This document shows, one piece after another, positions 9,624 to 20,278 of a DNA stretch of 64,000 bases (the first letter of the stretch is position 1; each line of letters opens with the position of its first letter). The notes below the pieces were generated by a model. The model saw nothing but the letters and a program-made list of their open reading frames with translations. It had not been told where the DNA came from and did no database searches. Made by a program: the position numbers and the translations under genes. Source of the DNA: Apricaphanius iberus (taxonomy: Eukaryota; Chordata; Actinopteri; Cyprinodontiformes; Aphaniidae); NCBI GenBank assembly GCA_028564705.1, contig JAPXFQ010001340.1, forward strand, positions 868,001-932,000, given 5' to 3'.

Positions 9624-12086
9624 ATGTGGAAAGGAACGCATAGAAAAGCTTATAATGTTCACATGGGTGATATTTACATCAGCAAAACGAGTCAATACCG
9701 CCTGAGAGACATACTGGGAAGTGGGAGTTTTGGCGTCGTTACCAAATGTAAAAAGCTAGAAACAGGAGAGACTCTGGCAGTAAAAATGTCACTGCGAGTT
9801 TTCAATTCAGTTGCTAAACACGAGGCAAAGGTCTTAAAACAACTCAGAGAACTCGGATCAGACAACCACAACATAGTTAAATTTTATGAAGACTTCTCCT
9901 TCAGGGGAAAAAGGTGCCTTGTATTCGAAATGCTGGACATCAGCTTATACGACTTCATACGAAGGATAGTAGGTGGTGGACTGAGGGTTTGCGACATTCG
10001 AGTAATTGCTGAACAGCTGCTGGTAGCTTTAGATTTTCTAAAGAATTCGGGAATAGCACATAGAGATATAAAGCCTGACAATATAATGCTGGCAGACCGA
10101 GCAACACTTAAAGTGAAGTTAATCGATTTAGGTTTGGCTGCACGAAAAGAAGATTTAAACAATTGTTTGAATGCTGGAGCATTGTCTTACAGGGCTCCAG
10201 AGGAAACCTTGATCTATACCATTGATCTAAGTGTTGATATGTGGAGCGTAGGATGCACTTTGGCCTACCTTATCCTTGGAGATCACCTTTTCCCTTCATC
10301 ATCAGAAACGAGTATCTGGTCGTCAATCGTTGGTCTGCTGGGGCACCCAGATGACCAAATGGTGTTGAATTCAAAAGGTTATTTGAGCTTCTATAATATT
10401 TACAGATCAAATGGTGAAGTATGCATTTACAATAACGTAAAATTTCGCAGCGTTATACCTCGGTCTCCACTTTATTCACCCCAGTACGAAGAGTCATTTT
10501 ATTATAACTATAGGAAGATATGGTGTCTGGATGACCTGGTGAATTACCGACGAGAGATAAAGGACCCTATTGAGAAGTGGGACATAAAATCTTTTGCAGA
10601 TCTCTTGAAGGTAATGCTAGCTATTAATCCATCAAAACGTATTACCCCTTCTGACGCACTTAAGCACAGTTTTATCACCATGCACCATCTCTCTGTCCTG
10701 GACACCCCTTACGTGTGTGAAGCCTTCGGTAAGATGAGGAACTACAAACTCCAGCACGCAGAAGGGTCAGAAGCCAGTTCATCAAAATCAGCAGATCCCA
10801 ACATTAAGAGCACCACTTGGCAGAAAGTTTCCACCGACGGTTCAATGAGCCAAACTTCCAGCTCTGGCAGCAGCTACCTTCCCACGTGCCACTGCAGTGA
10901 ACCACCCACAGGCAACATCTTTTACTTTTGGAGACTCAAAAAGAAGAGTACTAGTTCTATGGGTTATTACCCTGCCCGTGAAAGGATCTGTGTTTGTCGT
11001 GACAGTTTGCTCAGCAAGACGTCCAGTTCTGATAGTATTCACCCCAAGAGTTCATGCAGCAAGACCTCTACTACTCACAGCTCTTCCTGTCTCAGTTTGG
11101 ACAGAGAGACCCCAACTCCCAAAGGTGAATTTGCTAAAAGGAATGGAGGGAAAATAGCAGATCAATGTAAAGTCGGGTTTACTGAAGGAGGAGCTGCTGC
11201 AAAACCCACAAACTTGGTAGATTTCTGTTATCGGACCCAAAGTTCACCAAATAATTCAAGTACTGCGACTGAATCTCCAAACAGTAAGAAGGTGGAAACA
11301 AAACACAAATCAAAAGTAGCAAATTTTGACTTTTTCAATAGAAAATCCAGAGAATCGTCTGATTTCACTGATCATAAGCTAACGCCAATAATCAGTTCCA
11401 GTTGTACGGTCATGAACACACAACACAAAAACAATGAAGCATCTTCAAAAGGATCTGACAACCCCAACGTTCCTGTCCCAAATGAGAGAGCCTCAATAGG
11501 ATGTGAGAATCCTTCACATCTTGTTGAGGTTAAAACCCGAAGAAAATTTTGGAAGAGACTGAAGACATTCTTCTGCAACAAAAAGCACAACATCTCGAAT
11601 CCTACCAGCCAACAACAAACTGATTTAATTGACGAAAAAGAGAAATTAATGCAAAACATGCGCATTAAAAATTCTAGCACTTTGACTGATTCTCCTAAAA
11701 AGAAGGAAAGGGAAACAAAGATCAATTCAAAACATGTAAGATTTCATCCATTTGTGACGATTATAAACAAGGAGGAGGTGAAGCGGAAATACAATTCTGC
11801 AGTTCCATCTTTTAATCCAGACACCACTAATTTTAATGGGAAATCACCAGAATCAGCCGATATCGCCGATCAGAAAATGACACCAAGAACCATTTCCAGA
11901 TGTAAAGTCATGAAAAAACCCCACAAAACTGATGAAGAACCTTCAAAAGAATCTAGCTGCTTCAAAGTCTCCGTCCCAAGTAAGGAAACCTCGATGGAAT
12001 GTGAAAATCCTTCACACCTTGTTGAGGTTAAAAGCAGAAAAACATTTTGGAAGAGAATAAGTAACCTTATCTGGAAGAAAAAGTAA
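9624..12086 (+). CDS. HIPK-like serine/threonine kinase, single exon, with duplicated basic tail
   Basis: From the first ATG (9624) the protein has 820 residues; the frame opens slightly further upstream without an ATG. Kinase domain is about residues 26-350: glycine loop GSGSFG (32-37), AVK Lys54, HRDIKPDN with Asp148, and DLG (Asp168) in place of DFG. It also has YRAPEE, DMWSVGC and the HIPK-like end ITPSDALKHSFITMHHL. This resembles HIPK kinases, CMGC enzymes that phosphorylate nuclear regulators. The activation loop lacks the HIPK Ser-Thr-Tyr autophosphorylation site (NAGALSYRAPE here), and the usual HAD is HRD. Residues about 380-820 are Ser/Lys-rich. A block of about 80 residues occurs twice, 166 codons apart, each ending in ENPSHLVEV then a basic FWKR segment. 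No homeobox-interacting region is recognised. An AATAAA lies near 12247. It probably belongs to a fish-specific group of HIPK-like genes. Activity is likely but untested. Confidence 0.85.
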   Translation: MWKGTHRKAYNVHMGDIYISKTSQYRLRDILGSGSFGVVTKCKKLETGETLAVKMSLRVFNSVAKHEAKVLKQLRELGSDNHNIVKFYEDFSFRGKRCLVFEMLDISLYDFIRRIVGGGLRVCDIRVIAEQLLVALDFLKNSGIAHRDIKPDNIMLADRATLKVKLIDLGLAARKEDLNNCLNAGALSYRAPEETLIYTIDLSVDMWSVGCTLAYLILGDHLFPSSSETSIWSSIVGLLGHPDDQMVLNSKGYLSFYNIYRSNGEVCIYNNVKFRSVIPRSPLYSPQYEESFYYNYRKIWCLDDLVNYRREIKDPIEKWDIKSFADLLKVMLAINPSKRITPSDALKHSFITMHHLSVLDTPYVCEAFGKMRNYKLQHAEGSEASSSKSADPNIKSTTWQKVSTDGSMSQTSSSGSSYLPTCHCSEPPTGNIFYFWRLKKKSTSSMGYYPARERICVCRDSLLSKTSSSDSIHPKSSCSKTSTTHSSSCLSLDRETPTPKGEFAKRNGGKIADQCKVGFTEGGAAAKPTNLVDFCYRTQSSPNNSSTATESPNSKKVETKHKSKVANFDFFNRKSRESSDFTDHKLTPIISSSCTVMNTQHKNNEASSKGSDNPNVPVPNERASIGCENPSHLVEVKTRRKFWKRLKTFFCNKKHNISNPTSQQQTDLIDEKEKLMQNMRIKNSSTLTDSPKKKERETKINSKHVRFHPFVTIINKEEVKRKYNSAVPSFNPDTTNFNGKSPESADIADQKMTPRTISRCKVMKKPHKTDEEPSKESSCFKVSVPSKETSMECENPSHLVEVKSRKTFWKRISNLIWKKK

Positions 12087-12088
12087 CT

Positions 12089-12090
<2 letters not shown>

Positions 12091-12136
<46 letters not shown>

Positions 12137-12150
12137 TATATACATAAAAA

Positions 12151-12203
<53 letters not shown>
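12091..12203. repeat. TA dinucleotide microsatellite, two blocks
   Basis: Two long TA runs are separated by 'catatatatatacataaaaa', with a copy of 'ttaaaaactgta' after the second run. It lies in the likely 3' untranslated region of the kinase gene. Confidence 0.95.
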
Positions 12204-12204
<1 letters not shown>

Positions 12205-12276
12205 TTAAAAACTGTAAAGTGTTAATGCTGACTTATTTTCTTTTTAATAAAGTCTTAATGTTGATTTATATATATA

Positions 12277-12497
12277 GTACAGACCAAAAGGTTGAACACA
12301 CCTTCTCATTAAATGTGTTTTCTTTATTTTCATGACTAAATTGTAGATTATCACTGAAGGCATCAAAACATGATGTATGGAATTACTGTGTGTACTTAAA
12401 CAAAAAAGGGTGAAATAACTGAATATATGTGTTATATTTTAGATTCCTCAAAGTAGCTACCCTTTGCTCTCATTACTGCTTTGCATTCTCTTGAGCT
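12277..12497 (+). mobile_element. Tc1/mariner-like terminal fragment, cut by a SINE
   Basis: 'acagaccaaaaggttgaaca' then 'ttctttattttcatgac', 'ctgaaggcatcaaaa' and 'accctttgctctcattactg' follow the order of a common fish Tc1/mariner-like terminus. Similarity stops at 12497, where a SINE head begins. Confidence 0.65.
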
Positions 12498-12750
12498 CGG
12501 CTGCACGGTGGCGCAGTGGTTAGCACTGTTGCCTTGCAGCAAGAAGGTTCGTATCTCGGCCCAGGGTCTTTCTGCATGGAGTTTGCATGTTCCCGTGCAT
12601 GCGTGGGTTCCCTCCGGGTACTCCGGCTTCCCCCCACGGTCCAAAAACAGGTTAATTGATATCTCCAAATTGTCCTTAGGTGTGAGTGTGTGCATGGATG
12701 TTTGTCCTGTCTGTCTCTATGTGGCCCTGTGATGGACTGGCAACCTGTCC
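12498..12750 (+). mobile_element. SINE, 3' truncated
   Basis: Begins GGCTGCACGGTGGCGCAGTG, with a partly deleted B box, and runs to 'gatggactggcaacctgtcc', where it stops in a TA repeat. The GGATAAGCGG tail is missing, so the 3' end was lost after insertion. Confidence 0.85.
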
Positions 12751-13035
12751 ATATATATATATATTATATGTGTGTGTGTAGCCTAATATAGCTTTAAAAA
12801 AAGGAAGGACTTGCACAGGGACCTGCCCACATTCAAAACTGTGACTATGGGCTAATAGCTTAAAGTTTTTTTAAATAATTTGTTCATTAAATGCCATACA
12901 GTCATGGGATGCACAGGTACATACAGAGAGTGTAATCTCTTTTTTTCTTTTTTTTATAACATTCAGTGAACTTAAATGACAACCCCCAAACCTTATCTAT
13001 TTTATATTTATTTGTCTATTTCTTTATTTTTTTTC
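12751..13035. other. AT-rich spacer, nothing recognised
   Basis: Contains short TA and TG runs and poly-T. No coding signal. Confidence 0.5.
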
Positions 13036-13700
13036 TAGTCCATTTAAAACTACTGATCGTTTAGCCAATAGCTAACACAAGCTAACTGGCTAACATTTTC
13101 TTCATGCAAAGCTGATCGTTTCTTATTAATGTAAGACAGCCCTGATCATCCTCTTAATAGGACTATCCTACAACAGAAGAAGGATTTCAGTCAGAGGCTT
13201 CAACAGTTTTGCTGCTTCACAGACTGCTGCTATAGAGGAGGAAACACTGAGCTGTCTATAGAGGTTCTGGTTCCTACTGGGAGAACCTACCAGAGCTCCA
13301 CTTAAAGCCATCCAGAGTATGAGAAGATGTGGTGGAGAAAAGGCTGTTATATTTTTTTTGTTCTTTATTATTTCCAAAAAGCAGCTGATACACGTTTGGG
13401 TGATATAAATGTGAGGAGATGATATGTGTGATCTCATATGAAAAATAAGAACTAATGCAAGGTAAGGTAGAAATGACCAAAACATATGAATAAACTTAAT
13501 ATTTGGATATCAGCATCTGTGTTAAATATTAAATAAATCAAATGTAATATAGACTTAGTCATAAAATGTTACAATTTACCTTTTTCCAAAATGTAAACAC
13601 TCTTATTTTGCTCTTATTTTGAAGTAGCAGTGTCTACACAGCTACTTCCGCTAATGATTAGCTCTAATTTAAGTCCAAAAACATAACTTTAACTGAATAA
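13036..13700. repeat. Inverted repeat pair, left arm
   Basis: The reverse complement of 19125-19820 matches this arm for about 650 bases. Shared stretches include 'gaggaaacactgagctgtct', 'cctcttaataggactatcc', 'cagagctccacttaaagcc' and 'atctcatatgaaaaataaga'. Small indels are common; I estimate clearly above 80% identity by eye. The open frames inside (both arms) are fragmentary, so I call it a non-coding repeat of unknown family. Confidence 0.8.
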
Positions 13701-14230
13701 TCCACATTTTTAACGTAGCAATACCTTACTATGAAATGTACTCCAGCTATACAGTGACCCAACATGCGTAATTTAATTTTACATCAAGCTTCTCCTGCTA
13801 TGTTTTTCTCTTAAACTCTATTGTTTTTTGGGATATAACTGAATTATCCTTTTTTTTTCTTTCTGCATTTTGCGTCTCTTTTCGTTCGTCTCCAACTCTT
13901 GCGGTTTGACCTGTTTATCAGCCGCGCTGTATGATAAACGTCTGTGACATTGATTTGATTTTAGCCCCACAGCGGGAGGGGGAAGCTACTGCGCATGAAC
14001 AACTTATAACCAGAGTCTATGAGAGCCTTTGGACGCAAGATCCTACCAGTGGAACCTCAGCGTAATTTTGGGACCCTAATATGGGAGGAGTTATCAAAAA
14101 ATTGTTGTTTTTTTTCTTTCTGCAATATAGCAAAAACTACTTAGGTGGAAGTGGGCGTGGCTACTGGGGCAAAGTTGCAGAATCTTTCAAGGATGAAGCT
14201 AATATAAAGTTTTTAAATGTGGGACTTATG
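13701..14230. other. Spacer without recognised gene
   Basis: AT-rich, with a GC-richer patch near 13970-14060 ('ccccacagcgggagggggaa'). It may be a continuation of the repeat making up the inverted arms, but the match to the right side weakens here. Confidence 0.4.
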
Positions 14231-14744
14231 CTTAAAGTGACAGTGTGTAGTTTTTGCGGTACATCTTTGAAAATAGACATTAAAATATTATGTAATAATA
14301 ATAACGTAAAGCAAACTAATTGCAACATATTGGCGATAGTGTAAAATATGACTTTAAAAAACAGTTTTAAAATACATAGGCGCAGTTCCTCTTTTCAGGG
14401 GAAAGCCATATTAGATGACGTCTTTACTTCTACAAGAGCCCGGACGGACAAAGCGCACAGAACAAGCCCGCTATTAAAACATTGATTTCCCCTCAAAATG
14501 CAAAAAAGTTTAGCCATAAATACATTTTTACCTCTTCGCTAGTTCCAAGCGATGAAAGAGAGACTGATGTGCTCGTCATGTTGCTGCAAATAGATAATTC
14601 TCAGGGAATTGAGCGTTTGAAAACAGCACTAGTTGGACCTCCGTTGTTGAGTTTCTTACTTGAAGACACAGATACCGCATGCTAGTGATAATTTAGGTAT
14701 GCACTGCCCCCTACTGGCCGGAAATTACACACTGTGCCTTTAAG
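14231..14744. mobile_element. MITE copy 1 with a CTCF-like motif
   Basis: Ends CTTAAAGTGACAGTGTGTAG and, reverse-complemented, CTTAAAGGCACAGTGTGTAA form terminal inverted repeats. Flanks GACTTATG and GAGTTATT match 6/8. It is nearly identical to 30470-30955. Near its right end is CACTGCCCCCTACTGG (14702-14717), whose complement fits the CTCF core. The open frame 14482-14685 recurs in copy 2 but shows no domain. Confidence 0.75.
14702..14717 (-). promoter_or_regulatory. CTCF-like motif inside MITE copy 1
   Basis: The minus strand reads CCAGTAGGGGGCAGTG, close to the vertebrate CTCF core (CCASYAGRKGGC). The same 16 bases occur at 30916-30931 in copy 2. Binding is not shown by sequence. Confidence 0.45.
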
Positions 14745-15774
14745 GAGTTATTAGCCAGTGGTATTGGCTGTATTAGATTGTGTTCCTATTCTTCTGTCCA
14801 ACAGTTTTTAACAGAGAATCATAGAAATATTTTTTTTTATTTCATGATAAATATGTCTACATAAATAAATATTTGACAAATATATAATGTGACAATGAAA
14901 TTTCAACAACAAAAAAACTCAAATCATATAAAAGTCTAAGGTCATTATTTTTTAATATTTTTCATTTTTATGCAAAAATGCATTTATCAATATGAAAAAG
15001 TATTTATTTGTAGAATCTTTTTTTAGAATAGAGTTTATTTTTCATTCATATTCAGTTTCATTTAATTTCTTTTGTTTTTATTACAAAACGTCTTTTTTCA
15101 CAAGAAATCAGCATTTTTTTCCATAATTGTTTTTTTTCCCCAATGGCTTATATATTTCAAAAGGCCGTTTATCCACTGAACGACATCATCAGCCAATCAG
15201 AGTCAGTGTGTGGGACCTGCATGCTCATTGGCTGCTGCTTCAACATCGATCTTCCTGTAGGAGGAGAATGGTGAGGGCTGAAGTCGTTTAATACTGTTAC
15301 TGAATTTAATACCTGGTATTATGACTTTACCCAGATGCTCATAATGTTGGCAGAATATTTACCAACTTGTTAATGTAACGATGATCGGTGGACCGGTGCA
15401 CCTTTTTGGCCTGTTACAGTGTAACCAGAATATATCTTATGAATTGATCTGTTAACTGCGATGGCCCTTACATTGACATTGACCCATGCCCCAATTATAT
15501 CCTTCAGCCTATCTGAAGTTGAGTTGAGTTAGCTTTACTGATCCCACATGAGGAACATTTAAATGTCATGGACACACAAAGAACAACACACAGACATAAA
15601 CAAACACTCACACTGGATTATATTACCGACCGCAACCCGACTTTTTACAGTAAAAAACAAACACCTCTAATAACAATCAAATACCCCTCGTGCAAAATGT
15701 TCATTATAAAAGCGAACTGCAGCAGGAATAAAAAAGTTTCTCAGCTGAACAGCAAGGCATTATCCACAACAAGC
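14745..15774. other. AT-rich spacer with a probable LINE 3' tail at 15518-15740
   Basis: 'gagttagctttactgatccc' and 'gcaggaataaaaaagtttct' resemble the 3' region of fish L2-like LINE copies, heavily decayed. The rest holds no recognised feature. Confidence 0.4.
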
Positions 15775-16300
15775 AAAGCCATTACTGTTGGAGATGGTTT
15801 TCCATGCAGGATATTTCCTAAACCTTCGTAACACACCAAGCCATAAATCAAAAAACGTCATGTTTAATGTATCTGTTAAAGGTTGCGCAGAGGAAACAGT
15901 CGAAATGCCAGAAAGCTGGGTGCAGAACCAGTTGATGTCCGTCATGCAGAGCAAGGTGCAGTCCAGCATGACAGGTGATAAGTAATCAGATCGTGAACAG
16001 AGGTGTGTCTGCAGATAAACTCGTATGCATCGATGCTTTCTGCCTCCATTTTTTGTAAGAAAGTGAAAGGTCTCAAATTCCTTTAAAAATTGTTTACTGT
16101 CTGATTTTCTAGTTACAAGATTCAATCGCTCACATTTAAGCACATAATGTCTAGTTTATGAAAAAAAAAAATTGATGTAATTTTTATGATTAACTAATTG
16201 AGTGAGTGTTTATTTAATTTTAAAACTATTACATTGATAAATTATGTCTTGACAACGTTAAAAACATTAATGTTGTATTCCAACCTAATACAGTGGAGCA
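15775..16300. repeat. Dispersed repeat, copy 2 (partner at 7225-7684)
   Basis: Direct-orientation partner of 7225-7684, ending in 'acagtggagcaaaaaa', a Tc1-like terminus that is then broken. The open frames on both strands (15788-15985, 15760-16143) are not preserved in copy 1, so I do not call a gene. Confidence 0.65.
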
Positions 16301-17254
16301 AAAAAAAAAAGCCATTGATTGTGCGATACCAAAAACATTCCTGAAGTTATAATTATTTTATTCAAAGAATACCTGTCTTTAGTTCTGTAATGTTTTTTGA
16401 TAATTCTTTCCATTCCTGAGATTCTCCGTAGAAAGCAGATGTTTGTGTTCTACCATTGTTTTAGGTTCACAAGTTTATCTATCACAATGGGCGTGTAAAG
16501 TAAAATAACTCTCTGTAAAATTATTCTGGTTGATCTGGTAAAATATTATTATGAGTAGGTTTGACTTGACATTTAATAGAGGCCCTAATAAAGTGTAGTG
16601 GATTTCAACAACATTAGTACACTCTAAAAAAAGGAAAAAAAAGAAAAGTTGACTGAACTTAAAAAAGTAAGGCTACCAGCTGTAAAGGCTTTTTTGAGTT
16701 AACTCAACTAATGTGTTTATATTGTGTGAACCTTAAAAAAGGATAAATCAAAGCAGAATCTTAAATTCAACAAACTTAAGATAGTTAGTCAGGTCTACTC
16801 ATGTCTCTGAACTGAGACAACTTATATTGTTATGTTGAAACTATATATTTGATCAAAGTTGAGCCAACTTCTTTTCACAAATTTATTGTTTTTTTATGGT
16901 GCAAAATTCTTCAATACAAAATATTAATTTAATGTGGAACTACCAAGCTGGTGTCTCTGCCTTCAAAGCTTTTTCTCCAGACTTCTGCTGCCATTTTCCC
17001 TGTAGAATTCAAACATTTTCAGAAGCAAGTTATTGTGTTTCTCATGCCACTTATCAAATGGTAAATGGGCAGCTTTTCTATTCATACTGACCACTCGAAG
17101 CACTTTACTCTGGAGCCACATTCACCCATTTATGCTCATCACTGCGCGCACATTTATAAACCATGAACCACAAGGCTGAGTTTTATTGAACACTTATTTA
17201 ACACCATAACATGAAATTAAGGTTGATAATCTAATTTAGATCACAAAATCTTCA
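16301..17254. other. AT-rich spacer, possible decayed MITE near 16620-16870
   Basis: 'acactctaaaaaaaggaaaa', 'tttgagttaactcaactaat' and later 'gttgagccaactt' resemble the repeated GTTGA/TCAAC motifs of fish MITEs. No gene is supported. Confidence 0.35.
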
Positions 17255-18632
17255 TTTTTACTCAAATTGGTTGAAGCAAAAATTAATACACCCTGCAACA
17301 AAAACTACTACATCTAGTATTTTGTGTGAGTACCATGATTTTTAAGGACAGCACCAAGTCTTCTAGGCATGGTTTACGCAATCTAGGCAAAATCTATATT
17401 TTTCCATCCTTCAAGAATAACCTATTTTAGAGCCTGGATGCTGGATGGAGAGGGATTCTCAACTTGTCGCTTCAGAATTCCCCACAAGTGTTCGATCGGG
17501 TTCAGATCAAGAGACAAACTTGGTCATTCAATCACCTTCACCGTGTTCTGCTTCAGACATACAACAGTAGCTTTAGATGTGTGTTTTTGGATCATTGTCG
17601 AGTTGGAAAAGTGCACGGAGTGATGGCAGCATCTTCTCCTTCGGTATAGAGCAGCACATTGTTAAGTTCATGATACCATCAATGAAATGCAGCTCCCCAA
17701 CACCAGCAGCACTCATGCAGCCCCACATAAGGACACTGCCACCACTATGTTTCACCACAGGCACCATGCATTTTTCTTTGAAATCCTCACCTTTACGACT
17801 CCATGCAGTTTTTAAACCATTAGTTACACATTAGTTTCAAAAACAGGGATTTTGGTCTCATCACTCCAGAGTATAGAGTCCCAGTAGTCTTCATTTTTTC
17901 AGCATGGGCCGTAGCAAATTCTAGGCGGGCTTTTTTGTGCATGGGCTTTAAGAGAGGCTTCCTTCATGGACGATACCCATCCATGCCATTCCTCTGCAGT
18001 GTGCGACGTATGGTGTCCCGGAAAACAGTCACTCAAGTTTGGCTTTCTACTGCTTTAGCTAACTGCAGTGAACTTGAATGGCAATTTTCTTCAACCCTTC
18101 TCATCAGAAGACGCTCCTGTCGAGATGTTAACTTCGGTGGACGGCCTTGTAAGATAGTTGCAGTTCCAGCTTTCTCAAATTTCTTAATCACTTTTACTAA
18201 AGTATTTTGACTGATATGTAAAGCTTTGCTGATCTTCTTGTAGCCCTCACCTGTTTTGTGTAAGGAAATTATTTCCTTTCTCAGATTTCTCTTCCGTTTT
18301 ATTGTCACCTGTCTGCTGGACGCCTCTTAAATGAATCATTAGACTCACCTGTGGTTGAATGCCTGTTAATTAGAAGTTTGTAGTCTTAAGTGTGGCTTTT
18401 CTCCTTGGACTATAATTGGGGTGTACTCATTTTTGCCACATGGGCTTGAATTAATTTGTTAGGCAAATCACTTTTTTCTGTGTGCAAATGAACAAATCTT
18501 GTTTGTAATCAATGGCCCACATTTGTGGGAGTATTTTGTAATATAGTAAATCGTACAAAATGTTGATTCTGAAAGGAAGCTAAAGGTTTTCTGACAAACA
18601 TAGTGGGGTGTACTCATTTATGCAGAGCACTG
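17255..18632 (-). pseudogene. Dead Tc1-like transposon with transposase remnants
   Basis: Minus-strand frames give, in order, an N-terminal helix-turn-helix (from 18308: KRKRNLRKEIISLHKTGEGY, then GRPPKLTSRQERLL), a core GGSVLMWGCMSAAGVGELHF ending in DNDPKTH, and SLDLNPIEHLWGILKRQ near 17460-17520. This is Tc1 transposase order (paired-like DNA binding, then DDE catalytic region), broken by many stops and frameshifts. The right terminus at 18632 reads CAGTGCTCTGCATAAATGAG on the minus strand, with 'gtgtactcattt' repeated about 190 bases inside as an IR/DR-type site. The left terminus is lost or diverged. Confidence 0.85.
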
Positions 18633-18649
18633 TACCACATACTGTAACC

Positions 18650-19124
18650 ATAGGCAGATAACAGCGCTAGCAACCCAAAAAACTTATTACGTTAAAAAAA
18701 AACTTGGACGAAAAAGTCCACCTGAACATTCTGTTACCGCTTCGGATGCCACGATGCCGTCAAGCGGTACATCTGGTCGTAATCAGTCCTTCACTGACCA
18801 ATCAGCGGTCATTAGCCAAAATGCTAGCGAGTTATGGGCAACAAAAACTCAACCTGTAAGAAAACAAACGGACATACGTACTCGTTCATTCTACTTTTCC
18901 ACTATAGCCCATGTTAAACTTGCAAAACCTACAATCAAATCTTAGATTTCTCAACGGCAATTGAGTGAAAGAGACAAATTTTGCCGTCTAGCTCCATAGA
19001 CTCCCATTCATCTTGTACTCATGGAGAGCGTCCCCAGTGGAACTCTGGTGGAACTGCAACCAAATTATGTTACAATGGGACTGAATGTAGAGTGGCGAAG
19101 CTTTCCGTAAATGGCTTTGGTTAA
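18650..19124. repeat. Probable non-autonomous element, unclassified
   Basis: Sequence around 18955-19130 ('ctcaacggcaattgagtgaa', 'tagactcccattcatcttgt', 'gtggcgaagctttccg') has the look of an interspersed fish repeat that I recall but cannot name. It abuts the right inverted arm. Confidence 0.4.
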
Positions 19125-19820
19125 AGTGATGTTTTTTGACCTAAATTAGAGCTAATCAGTAGCGATTCTTCACAATAAGATGAAGTATTACTAATGTTTC
19201 GATTGATTAATTTATAGTTTATCTGCTGAGTGTTTATATTTTGGAAAAGGGTAAATCGTGACATTTGTTCAATAAGTGTATATTACATTTTATTTATTTG
19301 ATATTTAACACAGCTGCTGATATCCAAACACTGAGTTTATTCATACGTTTTGGTTATTTCTACCTTACCTTACGTTCGTTCTTATTTTTCATATGAGATC
19401 GCACATATCATCTCCCTCCTCACATTTATATGACCCAAACCTGTATCAGAAGCTGTGTGGAAATATTAAAGAACAAAAGAAATATAACAGTCTTTTCTCC
19501 ACCAGATCTTCTCATACTGAATGGCTTTAAGTGGAGCTCTGGCAGGTTATCCCAGTGTTAACAGAGTGATCCCATCCTGAACCAGAACCTCTATAGACAG
19601 CTCAGTGTTTCCTCCACTACAGTAGCAGTCTGTTCTAGCAAAACTGTTGATGCCTCTGACTGAAATCATTCTGTTGTCATTGGATAGTCCTATTAAGAGG
19701 ATGGTCAGGGCTGTCCAACATTAATAAGAAACAGTCAACTTTACATACAAAAAATGTTAGCCAGTTAGTTTGTGTTAGCAACTGGCTAAAAGATCAAAAG
19801 TTTAAAAGGACCATGTGTGA
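19125..19820. repeat. Inverted repeat pair, right arm
   Basis: Reverse-complement partner of 13036-13700. The arms face each other across about 5.4 kb that holds a MITE, a dead Tc1 element and other repeats. Confidence 0.8.
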
Positions 19821-20191
19821 ATGTGATTATGGAGTTAAAAACAAAAATCTATAAATTTCTCCTTCATTTCATGAAAGAAAGAGTTACAGCAATTGATTTT
19901 GTACCTGTACACAAAAAAAAATATTTTTTTAGTCATATTTAGGAATGTTAATTAGTCAGGATTAATTAGGTAAAAAAAAAAGAAAATTATCGTTTGACAA
20001 CCCTAATATCTAGCCACAGCCTACTACACAGTTCACCAGCACATTTATGAAGTTTACTGAACTATGACATCTGACAGGTTCACTAGATGCTTCACATAGT
20101 ATTCTGTGGTTTTTTAAATATTTTTTTTAGCTCCAGTAAGCTGCTGGACTAGAGATGTTATCTCATGGAGGAGGATGTAAGGCGTCTTTAA
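19821..20191. other. Spacer before the transglutaminase gene, no feature recognised
   Basis: AT-rich with poly-A runs. Confidence 0.4.
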
Positions 20192-20278
20192 AGCTCAGCC
20201 AGCTGCAGCAGGTGTTCACTCTTCATTTCCAGAGCTTACTGATCCCGGCACTGCTGCTGCAGAGCAAACGGAGACGAG
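20192..20278 (+). promoter_or_regulatory. Candidate core promoter and 5' leader of the transglutaminase gene
   Basis: A TATA-like TTTAAA at 20191-20196 lies about 85 bases before the start codon in a locally GC-richer stretch. If used, transcription would begin about 55 bases before the ATG. This is inference from position only. Confidence 0.35.

Noticed and set aside
10842..11042. Antisense and shifted frames inside the kinase ORF
   Set aside because: Shadows of the 820-residue kinase frame, with no domains.
17438..18210. Plus-strand frames in the Tc1 region
   Set aside because: Antisense to transposase remnants; the coding sense is minus.
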